Below are positions 1 through 7,970 of a DNA stretch of 64,000 nt, piece by piece. Position 1 is the stretch's first letter. Each line of letters opens with the position of its first letter. Source of the DNA: Akkermansia sp. GTDB taxonomy: Bacteria; Verrucomicrobiota; Verrucomicrobiia; Verrucomicrobiales; Akkermansiaceae. The position numbers were made by a program, and so were the translations under genes. The notes below the pieces were generated by a model, which ran no database searches, had not been told where the DNA came from, and saw only the letters and a program-made list of their open reading frames with translations. The stretch lies in assembly GCA_017472085.1 (NCBI GenBank), contig JAFUQZ010000021.1:52078-116077 (forward strand), in the 5' to 3' direction.

Positions 1-2
1 GC

Positions 3-1694
3 GGTGGTCAGACCACGCTGGATTCCGCCGGGCAGGACGGCAGCATGGACTTCCTGCGCGTGGGCGAATCGCCGATGGCCCGTGTGATGAGTGTCGGCTC
101 TGCCACGCTGAACCTCCTGAACACGACTGCAACGGATGACGGCATACGCCACAGCACGATTACCCTCACCTCCGATGAAGGAAACTACATCAACAAGTCG
201 GTGGTCACGCTGTCGCTCGGTGCGGCAGAGACCGCCCGCACCCTCAGCACCCCCGGCAGCCCCGTGGTGATTGATGGCCCGGTAGATGTGACCGCATCCT
301 CCATCGTGGTCAATATGCTGGGTGATACCGTGAAGAACGGCGTGCTGGAGGTCAATACCGGGTCCGACAGTAATCTGACGCTGGCCCGTTTCGTGACCGG
401 CGGCAATGTGGAGGGCAACACGGTGACCCTGACCGGCACCCCTGAGATGCAGGCCCTGCTCAACAAGTACTACACCAATGCCCGCCTGGACAGCAAGGGC
501 GCCATCAAGGTGGACCGCGTGACGGATTACTACGGCTCCCGCATGCAGCTGAGCGACAATGCCCGGGTGGGTATCGGCATGGCCGATGCCGCTCTGGTGA
601 AGCTCAACCCGCAGGCCAACCGCAGCGAGTACACCGAGCTGGCCGGAGTGCTGGACTCTCTGGATGCTGCCGTGGCTACCGGCAATAGGCAGGCTGCCGA
701 TGAGCTGGGCGCTGCCGTGAGCGGTGCTTCCGTGGCTGCCCTGGGTGCTGCCGTGGCCGGTGATGTGGAACGCCAGTTGACGGGAATCCGCAACCGCACC
801 ACCACCATGGGTGTGGACCAGACGCAGGTGAATGAGAATATGCCCTACTTCAACGCCTGGATTAACGCCGAGGGTGACTTCCGCCGTCTGGATGAGGATG
901 GTACGGCTGCCGGCTACGAACTCACCTCCTGGGGCGGTACTGTCGGCTTCGATGTGGATATGACTCCGCGTCTGACCATGGGTCTGGCTGCCACCGCCAT
1001 GTATGGGGACTTCACCGCCAAGTCTGCCGACCATGCAGAGGGTGATCTGGACACCTACTACGTGACGGCCTTTGCCCGGTATGCCGCCAATCGCTGGTCG
1101 CACACCTTCGTGGCAACCGCCGGCATGGCGGACACCTCGCTCAAGCGCACGGTGACACATGCCAACGGCAGTTACAGCACAGAGGGTGATGCAGAGGCCA
1201 TCAGCTTCGGCTTCCTGTACGAGTTGGGCTATGTGGTGGCCATGAACGAGAGCGCCACCGCCTGCCTGCAGCCCGTGTTCAACGTGATGCTGGCTCACAG
1301 CTCGCTGGATGGTTACTCTGAGGAAGGTCGCGATGCTGCGCTTCGGATGGGCGGTGTGGATATGACCACCGTCACCTTCGGCATGGGTGCCCGCGCTCAG
1401 GCCATTATGGGGACGAACCTCTATAACCGCTCCTCCCTGGTGGAAGGTCGCGCCCTGCTCAAGGTGCGCACCGGCGATACTGAGGCTGAGGCAGAGAACA
1501 CCCTCGGTGCCGTTCCCGGTGCCATGGGCAGCGTCAAGGCCGCAGAGATGGGCACCATCGGTGCCGAGCTGGGTGTGGGTCTGACCGTGCCCATGGGTGC
1601 CGCCGGCGGCGCCATCTTCGCGGATGCCTCTCTGGAGGTGAGCAGCGGCTATACCAACATCAACGGTACGGTCGGCTATCGCATCAACTTCTGA
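3..1694 (+). CDS. Autotransporter, C-terminal part (partial at window start)
   Basis: The frame is open from the first bases of the window, so the true start lies upstream. The visible 564 residues end in a type V (autotransporter) translocation unit: roughly the last 285 residues alternate aromatic and small residues as outer-membrane beta strands do and finish with Gly-Tyr-Arg-Ile-Asn-Phe, a typical C-terminal aromatic signal for BAM insertion. The preceding part is Thr/Val/Gly-rich, like a beta-helical passenger, followed by an Ala-rich linker around residues 190-260. The protein should be anchored in the outer membrane with its passenger exposed or released. Two stop codons (TGA TAA) stand in tandem. 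The passenger function cannot be read from this fragment. Confidence 0.85.
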   Translation, partial: GGQTTLDSAGQDGSMDFLRVGESPMARVMSVGSATLNLLNTTATDDGIRHSTITLTSDEGNYINKSVVTLSLGAAETARTLSTPGSPVVIDGPVDVTASSIVVNMLGDTVKNGVLEVNTGSDSNLTLARFVTGGNVEGNTVTLTGTPEMQALLNKYYTNARLDSKGAIKVDRVTDYYGSRMQLSDNARVGIGMADAALVKLNPQANRSEYTELAGVLDSLDAAVATGNRQAADELGAAVSGASVAALGAAVAGDVERQLTGIRNRTTTMGVDQTQVNENMPYFNAWINAEGDFRRLDEDGTAAGYELTSWGGTVGFDVDMTPRLTMGLAATAMYGDFTAKSADHAEGDLDTYYVTAFARYAANRWSHTFVATAGMADTSLKRTVTHANGSYSTEGDAEAISFGFLYELGYVVAMNESATACLQPVFNVMLAHSSLDGYSEEGRDAALRMGGVDMTTVTFGMGARAQAIMGTNLYNRSSLVEGRALLKVRTGDTEAEAENTLGAVPGAMGSVKAAEMGTIGAELGVGLTVPMGAAGGAIFADASLEVSSGYTNINGTVGYRINF

Positions 1695-1718
1695 TAAGCG
1701 CTCTCCGCAGCACATTTC

Positions 1719-1756
1719 CCGGGCAACAACGGCCATTTGCCGTTGTTGCCCGGTTT
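1719..1756 (+). terminator. Terminator after the autotransporter gene
   Basis: A perfect 15-bp stem (1719-1733 with 1739-1753) closes a 5-nt loop and is followed by a short T run. It lies 25 nt after the autotransporter stop. The T tract is short, so termination strength is uncertain. Confidence 0.7.
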
Positions 1757-1849
1757 GATTCAGAAAAGAGAACATTTGTTTTTCCCTCTCCCATTGCTTT
1801 CACATGTGTCCCTAATCTTCTGGACACGTATGCATGGCTCTTTTTCGCA

Positions 1850-1878
1850 TTGCCAGATGAGGTGAAGAGGCGTATACT
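1850..1878 (+). promoter_or_regulatory. Sigma70-type promoter of pepP
   Basis: TTGCCA (1850-1855), a 17-nt spacer and TATACT (1873-1878). The start codon follows at 1908, giving a leader of about 20 nt. Confidence 0.65.
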
Positions 1879-1907
1879 TTCCGGCAGAGAAAACCCATCC
1901 ACGCTAT

Positions 1908-3212
1908 ATGAATCACACGCTGCGATACGAACCGATTCCCGCTTCTTTCTACACCCGCACCCGCGATAAGCTGGCGGCTCAGTTGCCCGCCGGCAGTCTG
2001 GTGATAGTGCATGCCAACGATATTTACCCGACCAATGCGGACGGAACGCTGGCGCACCATCAGAATGCCAATCTGTTCTACCTGACCGGCATCGACCAGG
2101 AGGAAACGGTGCTGCTGATGCGTGTGGGGGAAAACGGCAGCCATGAGGACACGCTGCTGTTGCGGGAGACCAATGAGCATATCGTCATCTGGGAGGGAGC
2201 CCGCCTCACCCGCGAAACGGCTACGGAGCTCTCCGGGGTGCAGGATGTGCGCTGGACGGATGAATACAATGCTCTGCTGGCCGCCTGGGTGCCGGCAGCA
2301 AAGGAGCTGTGGCTGGAGACAGATAATCACCCGCGCCGTCTCACCTATGTGCAGACCCGCAATGAGCGCATGGCAGCCGCGTTGAAGGCCTCCTATCCGG
2401 ATGCAAAGACGAGCAGTGTCTACCCCCTGTTGGCCGCGATGCGTCTGGTCAAGGAACCGGAGGAGCTGGAGCAGCTGCGCCGCGCCTGCCGTATCACCGG
2501 CGAGGGATTCACGGAAATCCTGCCCGGCATCCATCCCGGCATGGGTGAGTGGGAGATGGAGGCCGCTCTGAGCGCCGCCTACATCCGCCGCCGCGCCCGC
2601 AAGTTCTCCTTCCATCCCATCATTGCCTCCGGCGCGGATACCTGCGTGCTGCACTACATCACCAACCACAAAGAATGCCGGGACGGTGATTTGATTCTCT
2701 TCGACATCGGCGCGGAATACGGTGGCTACGCCGGCGATATGACCCGCACCGTGCCCGCCAACGGTCAATTTACCCCCCGCCAGCGTGCCGTATACGAGGC
2801 GGTGCTGGCTGCCCACCGCTATGCGGTTTCCATCATGCGTCCCGGTGTGGATAAGATGGACTATGAACGGCGTGTACGCGTGTTCATGGCGGGTGAGCTG
2901 GTGAAGCTCGGCCTGCTCACGCAGGAGGAAGTGGATGCCCAACCGGAAAACCCGCTCTGTGTCCGCAAGTATTTCATGCACGGCACCTCGCATTCACTGG
3001 GGCTGGATGTGCATGATGTCACCCCCGATGCGCCGGTCTTTGCCGCCGGTCAGGTGTGGACCGTGGAACCCGGTATCTACATCCCTGCGGAAAACATCGG
3101 TATACGCATCGAGACGGATATCCTCATCCTGGAGGACGGCGCGGAAGACCTCATCCCCAATGCCCCGCTGGACGTGGAAGATATCGAGCGCCTCATGGGG
3201 AAGTGTGATTGA
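1908..3212 (+). CDS. pepP: Xaa-Pro aminopeptidase (M24 family)
   Basis: Cytosolic dinuclear-metal aminopeptidase that removes N-terminal residues preceding proline. The 434-residue length matches bacterial PepP: an N-terminal creatinase-like domain (about 1-175) and a C-terminal pita-bread fold. Metal ligands are visible: two Asp in FDIGAEYGGYAGDMTRT (about 266 and 277), His in HGTSHSLGLDVHD (about 360), Glu in VEPGIYIP (about 387) and Glu in GIRIETD. The ATG at 1908 sits about 30 nt below a good promoter. The gene stands alone between the autotransporter terminator and a repeat region. Confidence 0.95.
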   Translation: MNHTLRYEPIPASFYTRTRDKLAAQLPAGSLVIVHANDIYPTNADGTLAHHQNANLFYLTGIDQEETVLLMRVGENGSHEDTLLLRETNEHIVIWEGARLTRETATELSGVQDVRWTDEYNALLAAWVPAAKELWLETDNHPRRLTYVQTRNERMAAALKASYPDAKTSSVYPLLAAMRLVKEPEELEQLRRACRITGEGFTEILPGIHPGMGEWEMEAALSAAYIRRRARKFSFHPIIASGADTCVLHYITNHKECRDGDLILFDIGAEYGGYAGDMTRTVPANGQFTPRQRAVYEAVLAAHRYAVSIMRPGVDKMDYERRVRVFMAGELVKLGLLTQEEVDAQPENPLCVRKYFMHGTSHSLGLDVHDVTPDAPVFAAGQVWTVEPGIYIPAENIGIRIETDILILEDGAEDLIPNAPLDVEDIERLMGKCD

Positions 3213-3218
3213 CGTCGT

Positions 3219-3444
3219 GTGATACCCACCGTACCACCCACGCAGCGCGGGTGGTTTTCGCAGAAAGGCCGTTCAGGCCTTTCTTTTCACCCCGGCAGAG
3301 CCGGTTTTCACAAGCCTGCGCGAGCAGGCTTTTTTCATCCGATGCTGCATTTTGCAAGCCGCAGATGAAAAAGCTCCCTTGACGGGAGCGATGAAAACAA
3401 GGCTGTCGCCATGAGTGAAAACGCACGGCGTGCGGGTGAAAAAT
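3219..3444 (+). repeat. TTTTCAC-linked hairpin array, copy 1
   Basis: About 226 bp repeated almost exactly 242 bp further on (3461-3685), with a diverged inverted copy at 5387-5577. It is built from small hairpins joined by a recurring linker. Left half: 9-bp stem AGAAAGGCC/GGCCTTTCT (3262-3284), TTTTCAC, CCGGC/GCCGG (3292-3304), TTTTCAC (3305-3311), 8-bp stem AAGCCTGC/GCAGGCTT (3312-3331), TTTTTTCATC. After a central stretch the linkers appear in reverse complement: GATGAAAA (3364-3371), GCTCCC/GGGAGC (3373-3389), GATGAAAAC, then GTGAAAAC. The whole unit can thus also fold as one long branched stem. No coding sequence is supported here. Confidence 0.85.
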
Positions 3445-3460
3445 ATTTCTGCCGGAATAG

Positions 3461-3685
3461 GTGATACCCACCGTACCACCTGCGCAGCGCGGGTGGTTTT
3501 CGCAGAAAGGCCGTTCAGGCCTTTCTTTTCATCCCGGCAGAGCCGGTTTTCACAAGCCTGCGCGAGCAGGCTTTTTTCATCCGATGCTGCATTTTGCAAG
3601 CCGCAGATGAAAAAGCTCCCTTGACGGGAGCGATGAAAACAGGGCTGTCGCCTTGAGTGAAAACGCACTGCGTGCGGGTGAAAAA
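3461..3685 (+). repeat. TTTTCAC-linked hairpin array, copy 2
   Basis: Direct repeat of 3219-3444 with only scattered substitutions, most of them outside the hairpin stems (for example ACCACCC versus ACCACCT near the start, and GCACGGCG versus GCACTGCG near the end). It abuts the 3' end of the minus-strand transporter gene, so it may also serve as that gene's terminator region. The near identity of copies 1 and 2 suggests a recent tandem duplication. Confidence 0.85.
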
Positions 3686-3695
3686 CGACGGCGAA

Positions 3696-5297
3696 TCAGA
3701 GTAACTCAAGGAGCAGGCGGGAGAGCAGGGTCATGATGATGAGGGCGGCGGGATAGGCTGTGGCATAGGCAATCACCGGTTCCTGGCGGTCGGTTTTGGC
3801 CGTGATGGCTCCCAGTGCCGGGGTGGAGGTGGAGCTGCCGCAGATAGCCCCCAGCGCTTCTGCTAGGGGCATTCGCATGAGCTTTGCCGCCACAAAATAG
3901 CCCACCACCAGCGGCACGAGTGTGATGCCTGCGCCGATAAGGAAGAGGGAGATGCCCTCCTGCATGAGTGTTTCTACCAGCTTTTCGCCGCCGGCCACTC
4001 CTGCCCCGGCCAGAAACAGCATCAACGCCAACTCCATCACCAACACACGCCCGGGGCGTGGCATATAGCCCAGAATGGGGCCGATTTTGCCGAAATGCCC
4101 CAGAATGAGTGCCACCAGCAGAGGCCCTCCGGCCATGCCCAGCGAGAAATCGCTGTCGCCACCCAGGCTGATGTGGATGTTACCCACCAGAATTCCCAGA
4201 CACACGCCGCCCGCCAGCGAGAGCAAATCCGTGACGCCGATGGCACTGCTGCGATGGCCGCAGGCATCAGAAAAGGCGCGAATGGCAGCCGGGGTGCCCA
4301 CGACGCGCAGGATATCATTGCGCATCGGCTCCGTATCGCCCGTTGGCACAAAGGTATTACCCAGTCGGTTGATGCGTGTCACCAGAATACCATGATTTTC
4401 CAACAGGCGGAGCTCGCTGAGGGGTTTGTTGCAGAATGCGGGAGCCAGCAGAATCAACTCGGCCGTTTCATCGCCGAAGGTACGCGGCAGGGGTGAGATG
4501 CGGGACAGATGCCCCAGCAATCCGGCATCGTGTTTCAGGTGGCGGCGCTCACCCACCAGCATCACAATCTCACCCTCCTCGAAACAGTCCCCCGGCGAGA
4601 GCGGCATCAGGATGTCGCCGCGCAGCACACGGGTGATGCGGCAGTGCATCCGCCCCTGTTCCATGAAATCTGCCATGTTTCTTCCCTGTACCTCCGGGTT
4701 GCTGATACGCACGGGGCGCGTGATAATCTGCTGCGGGTCCTTGTCGGCAGTTTCGGGGGGCGCTTCATCCAGATTTTTTTTCAGCAGTCGCGGCAGCAGC
4801 TGGACAAACAGGACAATTCCAATCACCCCGAAGGGATAGGCAATGCCGTAGCCGATGTTGATGAGCGCTTCACCCCCCGGAATGTCGCCGACACTTTCCA
4901 TGGCCGCTGCCAGTGCCGGGGTGCTGGTATTCGCGCCGGAAAACAGCCCGGCCGCCAATGCCGGATTGATACCGCAGACCCGGCACAGAGCCCAGGCGGT
5001 GACGGCTCCGGCCAGACTGATGAGCAGCGCCAGCAGCACAAGCCTGCTCCCCTTGCTGCGCAAAGAGGCAAAAAAGCGGTTTCCCACACCCAGTCCCACG
5101 CAGTACACGAACAGGGCTGTTCCGATACCGCTGACTCCCTCCGGTACTTTCAGGCCGAAATGACCTGCCGCCAGAGCCACAAACAGCACCCCGGAACTGC
5201 CGAAAGCAATTCCTTTCACAGAGATATTTCCCAGAGCCATCCCCAGAAACAGAATGGCAAAGAGGACGAACGTGGGATTAGTGAGTATCTGCTCCAT
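3696..5297 (-). CDS. AspT/YbjL-family membrane transporter with two RCK_C domains
   Basis: Integral inner-membrane transporter of 533 residues in the duplicated fold of the aspartate:alanine exchanger (AAEx) family. Five or so hydrophobic helices (about 1-165) come first, then a cytoplasmic middle (about 190-345) with two TrkA-C/RCK_C-like ligand-binding domains, then a second helical half (about 350-533). The paired signature GANTSTPALAAAME in the first half and CGSSTSTPALGAIT in the second marks the family. Substrate is not readable; family members exchange dicarboxylates or amino acids. The gene is monocistronic and flanked on both sides by copies of the same hairpin-array repeat, with the upstream copy inverted. 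Confidence 0.88.
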   Translation of the reverse strand: MEQILTNPTFVLFAILFLGMALGNISVKGIAFGSSGVLFVALAAGHFGLKVPEGVSGIGTALFVYCVGLGVGNRFFASLRSKGSRLVLLALLISLAGAVTAWALCRVCGINPALAAGLFSGANTSTPALAAAMESVGDIPGGEALINIGYGIAYPFGVIGIVLFVQLLPRLLKKNLDEAPPETADKDPQQIITRPVRISNPEVQGRNMADFMEQGRMHCRITRVLRGDILMPLSPGDCFEEGEIVMLVGERRHLKHDAGLLGHLSRISPLPRTFGDETAELILLAPAFCNKPLSELRLLENHGILVTRINRLGNTFVPTGDTEPMRNDILRVVGTPAAIRAFSDACGHRSSAIGVTDLLSLAGGVCLGILVGNIHISLGGDSDFSLGMAGGPLLVALILGHFGKIGPILGYMPRPGRVLVMELALMLFLAGAGVAGGEKLVETLMQEGISLFLIGAGITLVPLVVGYFVAAKLMRMPLAEALGAICGSSTSTPALGAITAKTDRQEPVIAYATAYPAALIIMTLLSRLLLELL

Positions 5298-5324
5298 AAT
5301 GCGCGCGTATCTGTACCTGCCGCC

Positions 5325-5353
5325 CCAATATCATACCCGGCCCTTTTTGTCAA
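5325..5353 (-). promoter_or_regulatory. Promoter of the AspT/YbjL-type gene
   Basis: Reading the minus strand, TTGACA (5348-5353) is followed about 16-17 nt later by a GATATT/TATTGG-like -10, about 30 nt before the ATG at 5297. The -35 is a perfect consensus; the -10 is poor. Confidence 0.5.
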
Positions 5354-5386
5354 GCTCCGTCTGTTCTCGTACTATTCCTGCGGAAT

Positions 5387-5577
5387 GGTTTTACATCCGC
5401 ATGCAGTGCGTTTTCGCGCAAGGCGCCAGTCTTGTTTTCGCAGCTTCCGAAAGGGAGCTTTTTCATCTGAGGCTTTATTGAGCGAGCATCGGATGAAAAA
5501 AGCCTGCCTGCGCAGGGGTGAAAAAGAAATGCCTGTCCGGCCTTTCTGCGAAAACCACCCGCTGCGCCGGTTGGTAT
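5387..5577 (-). repeat. TTTTCAC-linked hairpin array, inverted third copy
   Basis: Read on the minus strand this has the same order of modules as 3219-3444: the GGGTGGTTTTCGCAGAAAGG start, TTTTTCACCC, the GCAGGC/GCCTGC-type module, TTTTTTCATCCGATGC, then GATGAAAAAGCTCCC and its partner. It is more diverged and shorter. Together with copies 1 and 2 it brackets the transporter gene as inverted repeats. The rest of the 5298-5672 gap holds the transporter promoter and a terminator (5618-5646). Confidence 0.75.
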
Positions 5578-5617
5578 GAAATGCATCATTTATTCCTGCG
5601 GGGTATGAATGAGATGC

Positions 5618-5646
5618 AAAAAATCGCGCCCGGTGTTCCCGGGCGC
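5618..5646 (-). terminator. Rho-independent terminator of the small lipoprotein gene
   Basis: On the minus strand an 8-bp GC stem (5626-5633 with 5639-5646, 5-nt loop) is followed by six T (5618-5623). It lies about 27 nt after the stop of the 42-residue lipoprotein gene. Confidence 0.85.
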
Positions 5647-5672
5647 GTGAATGAATTGTCTGTGAAGGTCTC

Positions 5673-5801
5673 TTACTTCTTCACGGGGGCCACCACGATG
5701 GGTTCCACAGGAGTATCAACAGCGGGAGGAGTCTGCTGTTGCTGCTGCTGGCAGGACACGAATGCGGCGGCGGTAAGAGCGAGAACGGTGATGTACTTCA
5801 T
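5673..5801 (-). CDS. Small lipoprotein, 42 residues
   Basis: Short reading frame starting MKYITVLALTAAAFVSC, a textbook lipoprotein signal with lipobox Phe-Val-Ser-Cys (Cys17). After the lipidated Cys the mature peptide is only about 25 residues: a run of six Gln, then Pro/Val-rich sequence ending in Lys-Lys. It has its own strong terminator just downstream, which supports a real gene despite the size. The likely location is an envelope membrane. The function is unknown; the tail resembles small entericidin-like or PT-linker lipoproteins only in character. Confidence 0.7.
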   Translation of the reverse strand: MKYITVLALTAAAFVSCQQQQQQTPPAVDTPVEPIVVAPVKK

Positions 5802-5938
5802 ATCGGTTGTCTTTCTTGGTTGCTGATTTACTGAAAAAGCCTATGACTACAGGTCTTTCAGCTAATATCCTATATATAACTTTTGAAATAATAAAGCAAG
5901 CTTAAATTTCAAGAAAGGTGATAAAAAGTAAGGAAAAG

Positions 5939-6109
5939 TCACCATTCCTGGTCGGAGAATGGGGTGGGAGAGACATTCCAGCCACCGCTGCCGCCGCAAT
6001 AGGGGCAGGCACCCTTGGAGGTTTCGCCGGTACCGAGGCATTGGCCGCAGCAGCAGGAGCCGAACAGGAGGGCGGTGGCCGCGGCGGTAAGATAGAAGTA
6101 GCGATTCAT
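5939..6109 (-). CDS. Small Cys-rich lipoprotein with a DnaJ-type zinc-binding motif, 56 residues
   Basis: Starts MNRYFYLTAAATALLFGSC, a lipoprotein signal with a Cys cluster at residues 19-21. The mature part carries CGQCLGTGETSKGACPYCGGSGGW, in which CxxCxGTG and CPYCGGSGGW match the CxxCxGxG zinc-knuckle pairs of the DnaJ central domain. This suggests a membrane-tethered peptide that binds zinc or thiols. It lies upstream of and in the same direction as the 42-residue lipoprotein gene (137 nt apart, AT-rich between) and diverges from mnmE. I do not know a named family. Confidence 0.65.
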   Translation of the reverse strand: MNRYFYLTAAATALLFGSCCCGQCLGTGETSKGACPYCGGSGGWNVSPTPFSDQEW

Positions 6110-6213
6110 AACAGATGCTTTTTAGCATACGGGTGGCATTGCTGCAAGGTATTTCAACGTCCACAGGAGCAAAAAGTATTGCAAAACGGGGCTGAGTGTG
6201 AGAGGATGCAGCC

Positions 6214-7545
6214 ATGCTGAACACCGACACAATAGCTGCCATGGCTACCTCGCCCGGAACGGGGGCGCTGGCGGTTCTGCGCATCAGTGGCCCGGAGGCC
6301 ATGGAGGTCCTGCAACGCTGCACGAGGGGGGGCCGGGTGCCGGAGCCGCGCCGCGCCACGCTGGTGCGTGTGCGGGATGCGGAGGGGCGGGTGCTGGATG
6401 AAGCGGTGGCAACGTATTTTGCCGCACCTGCCAGTTTCACCGGTGAGGATGTGGTAGAGTTGAGCTGCCATGGCGGAATGCTGGTGAGCCGTCGGGTGCT
6501 GGAGCGGGCATTGGCCTGTGGGGCGCGCCCGGCAGAGGCGGGGGAATTTTCCCGCCGGGCCTTTGAGAACGGGCGGATGGATTTGACGCAGGCAGAGGCC
6601 ATCATGGATATCATCTCTGCGGGCAGCGATTTGGCGCTGCGGGCAGCGCAGAACCAGCTGCAGGGGGCGATTCGGCACCGGGTGGAGGAGATAGCGCAGC
6701 AGCTCATTGCCGTAACGGCGCATGTGGAGGCCTATATCGATTTCCCGGAAGAAGATATTACCCCGGATACCATGCAGGAGCTTACTGCCGGGCTGGATAA
6801 TGCCGCAGCACAGCTGCGCCGGTTGCTGGATACGGCTGATGAGGGGCGTATTCTGCGTGAGGGCATACGCACGGCCATCGTGGGGGCTCCGAATGTGGGT
6901 AAATCCAGCCTGCTGAACATGCTTCTGGGGTACGAGCGCGCCATTGTCAGCAATACCGCCGGTACTACCCGTGATACTATTGAGGAAAGCGTGACCGTGG
7001 GGGGGCTCTGCCTGCGCCTGATTGACACAGCGGGGCTGCACCACAGCGAGGATGCGCTGGAGCAGGCCGGCATGGAGCGTAGTCGCCGCGCCGGAGCGGA
7101 GGCTGACCTGCTGCTGGTGGTGGCGGATGCCTCTGCACCATGCGCGGAACTCCCGCTGGAGCAGACCGGGGCTCACCGCCTCTGCATCCTCAACAAGGCT
7201 GATTTGCCGGAGCATCCTGATTGGAAAGAGCGCGCTGCGCTGCGTATCTCATGCCGCACCGGACAGGGACGTGAGGAGCTGGAAGCGGCGATAGGAGAGC
7301 TCTTCCTGCATCAACGCGCTGAAACCGACACCCTTGCCGCCATCAACCTGCGCCACCGTCATGCCCTGCAGGCGGCGCTGGAAGCCACTCTGCACGCCCG
7401 CGATGCCATACTGAGCGGGGTATCACCGGAGTTCGTCTCCGTGGACTTGCGCGAGGCGCTGGAGGCGGTGGGCGAAATCACCGGTCGCATTGATACGGAA
7501 GATATCCTCGACCATGTGTTCTCCACTTTCTGTCTGGGGAAATGA
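6214..7545 (+). CDS. mnmE: tRNA modification GTPase MnmE (TrmE)
   Basis: With MnmG this enzyme installs the aminomethyl-type modification at the wobble uridine (U34) of several tRNAs. The 443 residues show the folate-binding N-terminal domain (about 1-120), a helical domain, and an inserted G domain: GAPNVGKSSLLN P-loop near residue 224, GTTRDTIEE (G2), DTAG near 270 (G3) and NKAD (G4). The last four residues are CLGK, the conserved C-terminal motif needed for the modification chemistry. The start ATG at 6214 gives the canonical N terminus (DTIAAMATSPG). The next downstream element is a hairpin array, not a gene. Confidence 0.96.
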   Translation: MLNTDTIAAMATSPGTGALAVLRISGPEAMEVLQRCTRGGRVPEPRRATLVRVRDAEGRVLDEAVATYFAAPASFTGEDVVELSCHGGMLVSRRVLERALACGARPAEAGEFSRRAFENGRMDLTQAEAIMDIISAGSDLALRAAQNQLQGAIRHRVEEIAQQLIAVTAHVEAYIDFPEEDITPDTMQELTAGLDNAAAQLRRLLDTADEGRILREGIRTAIVGAPNVGKSSLLNMLLGYERAIVSNTAGTTRDTIEESVTVGGLCLRLIDTAGLHHSEDALEQAGMERSRRAGAEADLLLVVADASAPCAELPLEQTGAHRLCILNKADLPEHPDWKERAALRISCRTGQGREELEAAIGELFLHQRAETDTLAAINLRHRHALQAALEATLHARDAILSGVSPEFVSVDLREALEAVGEITGRIDTEDILDHVFSTFCLGK

Positions 7546-7880
7546 TGTGTGCCTCCGTCGGGAGGCACATGCTCGGCGTTTGTGTAGACAAGTTTCGCAA
7601 GGCGCGAGGCGAAATTCTGCCGAGTCAGCTGCCGCTTCCACGGCAGAGCGAAATTCCGCTTCGCGGAGCGAAATTAACAGCATGCGCTGTCAGCGAAATT
7701 GCTGCCTACGGCAGCAGTGGTGGAGTACCGCAGCCCTTTGGGCTGCCGAATTCAGTCACTACCGCCGTTCCGGCGGTAATTTCGCTATCTTCGCAGAGGA
7801 TAATTTCGCTCATGGCGATAGCCATGAATTTCGTTCGAGCGGAGCGAGAATTTCGCGTGCCTCCGTCGGGAGGCACACTG
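7546..7880 (+). repeat. Mirror-symmetric hairpin array with GCGAAATT / AATTTCGC linkers
   Basis: Intergenic block between mnmE and ndk. Identical terminal hairpins (stem GTGCCTCC/GGAGGCAC, loop GTCG) sit at 7548-7569 and 7857-7876. In the left half the linker GCGAAATT occurs at 7609, 7648, 7668 and 7693; in the right half its reverse complement AATTTCGC occurs at 7778, 7802, 7827 (AATTTCGT) and 7849. Between linkers lie hairpins of differing stem: CTGCCG/CGGCAG, TCCGC-TTCG-CGGA, ACAGC/GCTGT, GCTGCC/GGCAGC, CAGCCC/GGGCTG at the centre, ACCGCC/GGCGGT, CATGGC/GCCATG. Left and right linkers can pair, so the array may fold as one long rod with side hairpins. No gene is supported inside. Confidence 0.88.
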
Positions 7881-7916
7881 TATCATCGTTAAATAGGTCT
7901 CCATCCCATAATCTTC

Positions 7917-7945
7917 TTGACATTTTGGGATGTGGGGCGTATGAA
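7917..7945 (+). promoter_or_regulatory. Promoter of ndk
   Basis: TTGACA (7917-7922), 17-nt spacer, TATGAA (7940-7945). The ndk ATG follows at 7971, so the transcribed leader is about 20 nt. Confidence 0.75.
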
Positions 7946-7970
7946 TGTGCCAACACAATTTCATAAGATT

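Noticed and set aside
1812..2993. 393-codon minus-strand frame opposite pepP
   Set aside because: Antisense shadow of a well-supported gene.
3219..3685. Short open frames inside the tandem repeat (60-130 codons)
   Set aside because: They are repeated because the DNA is repeated; no start context or domain, and the hairpin structure explains the sequence.
7546..7880. Possible CRISPR array
   Set aside because: Linkers are 8 nt and change orientation at the centre, the intervening units are hairpins of unequal length, and no cas gene is nearby.
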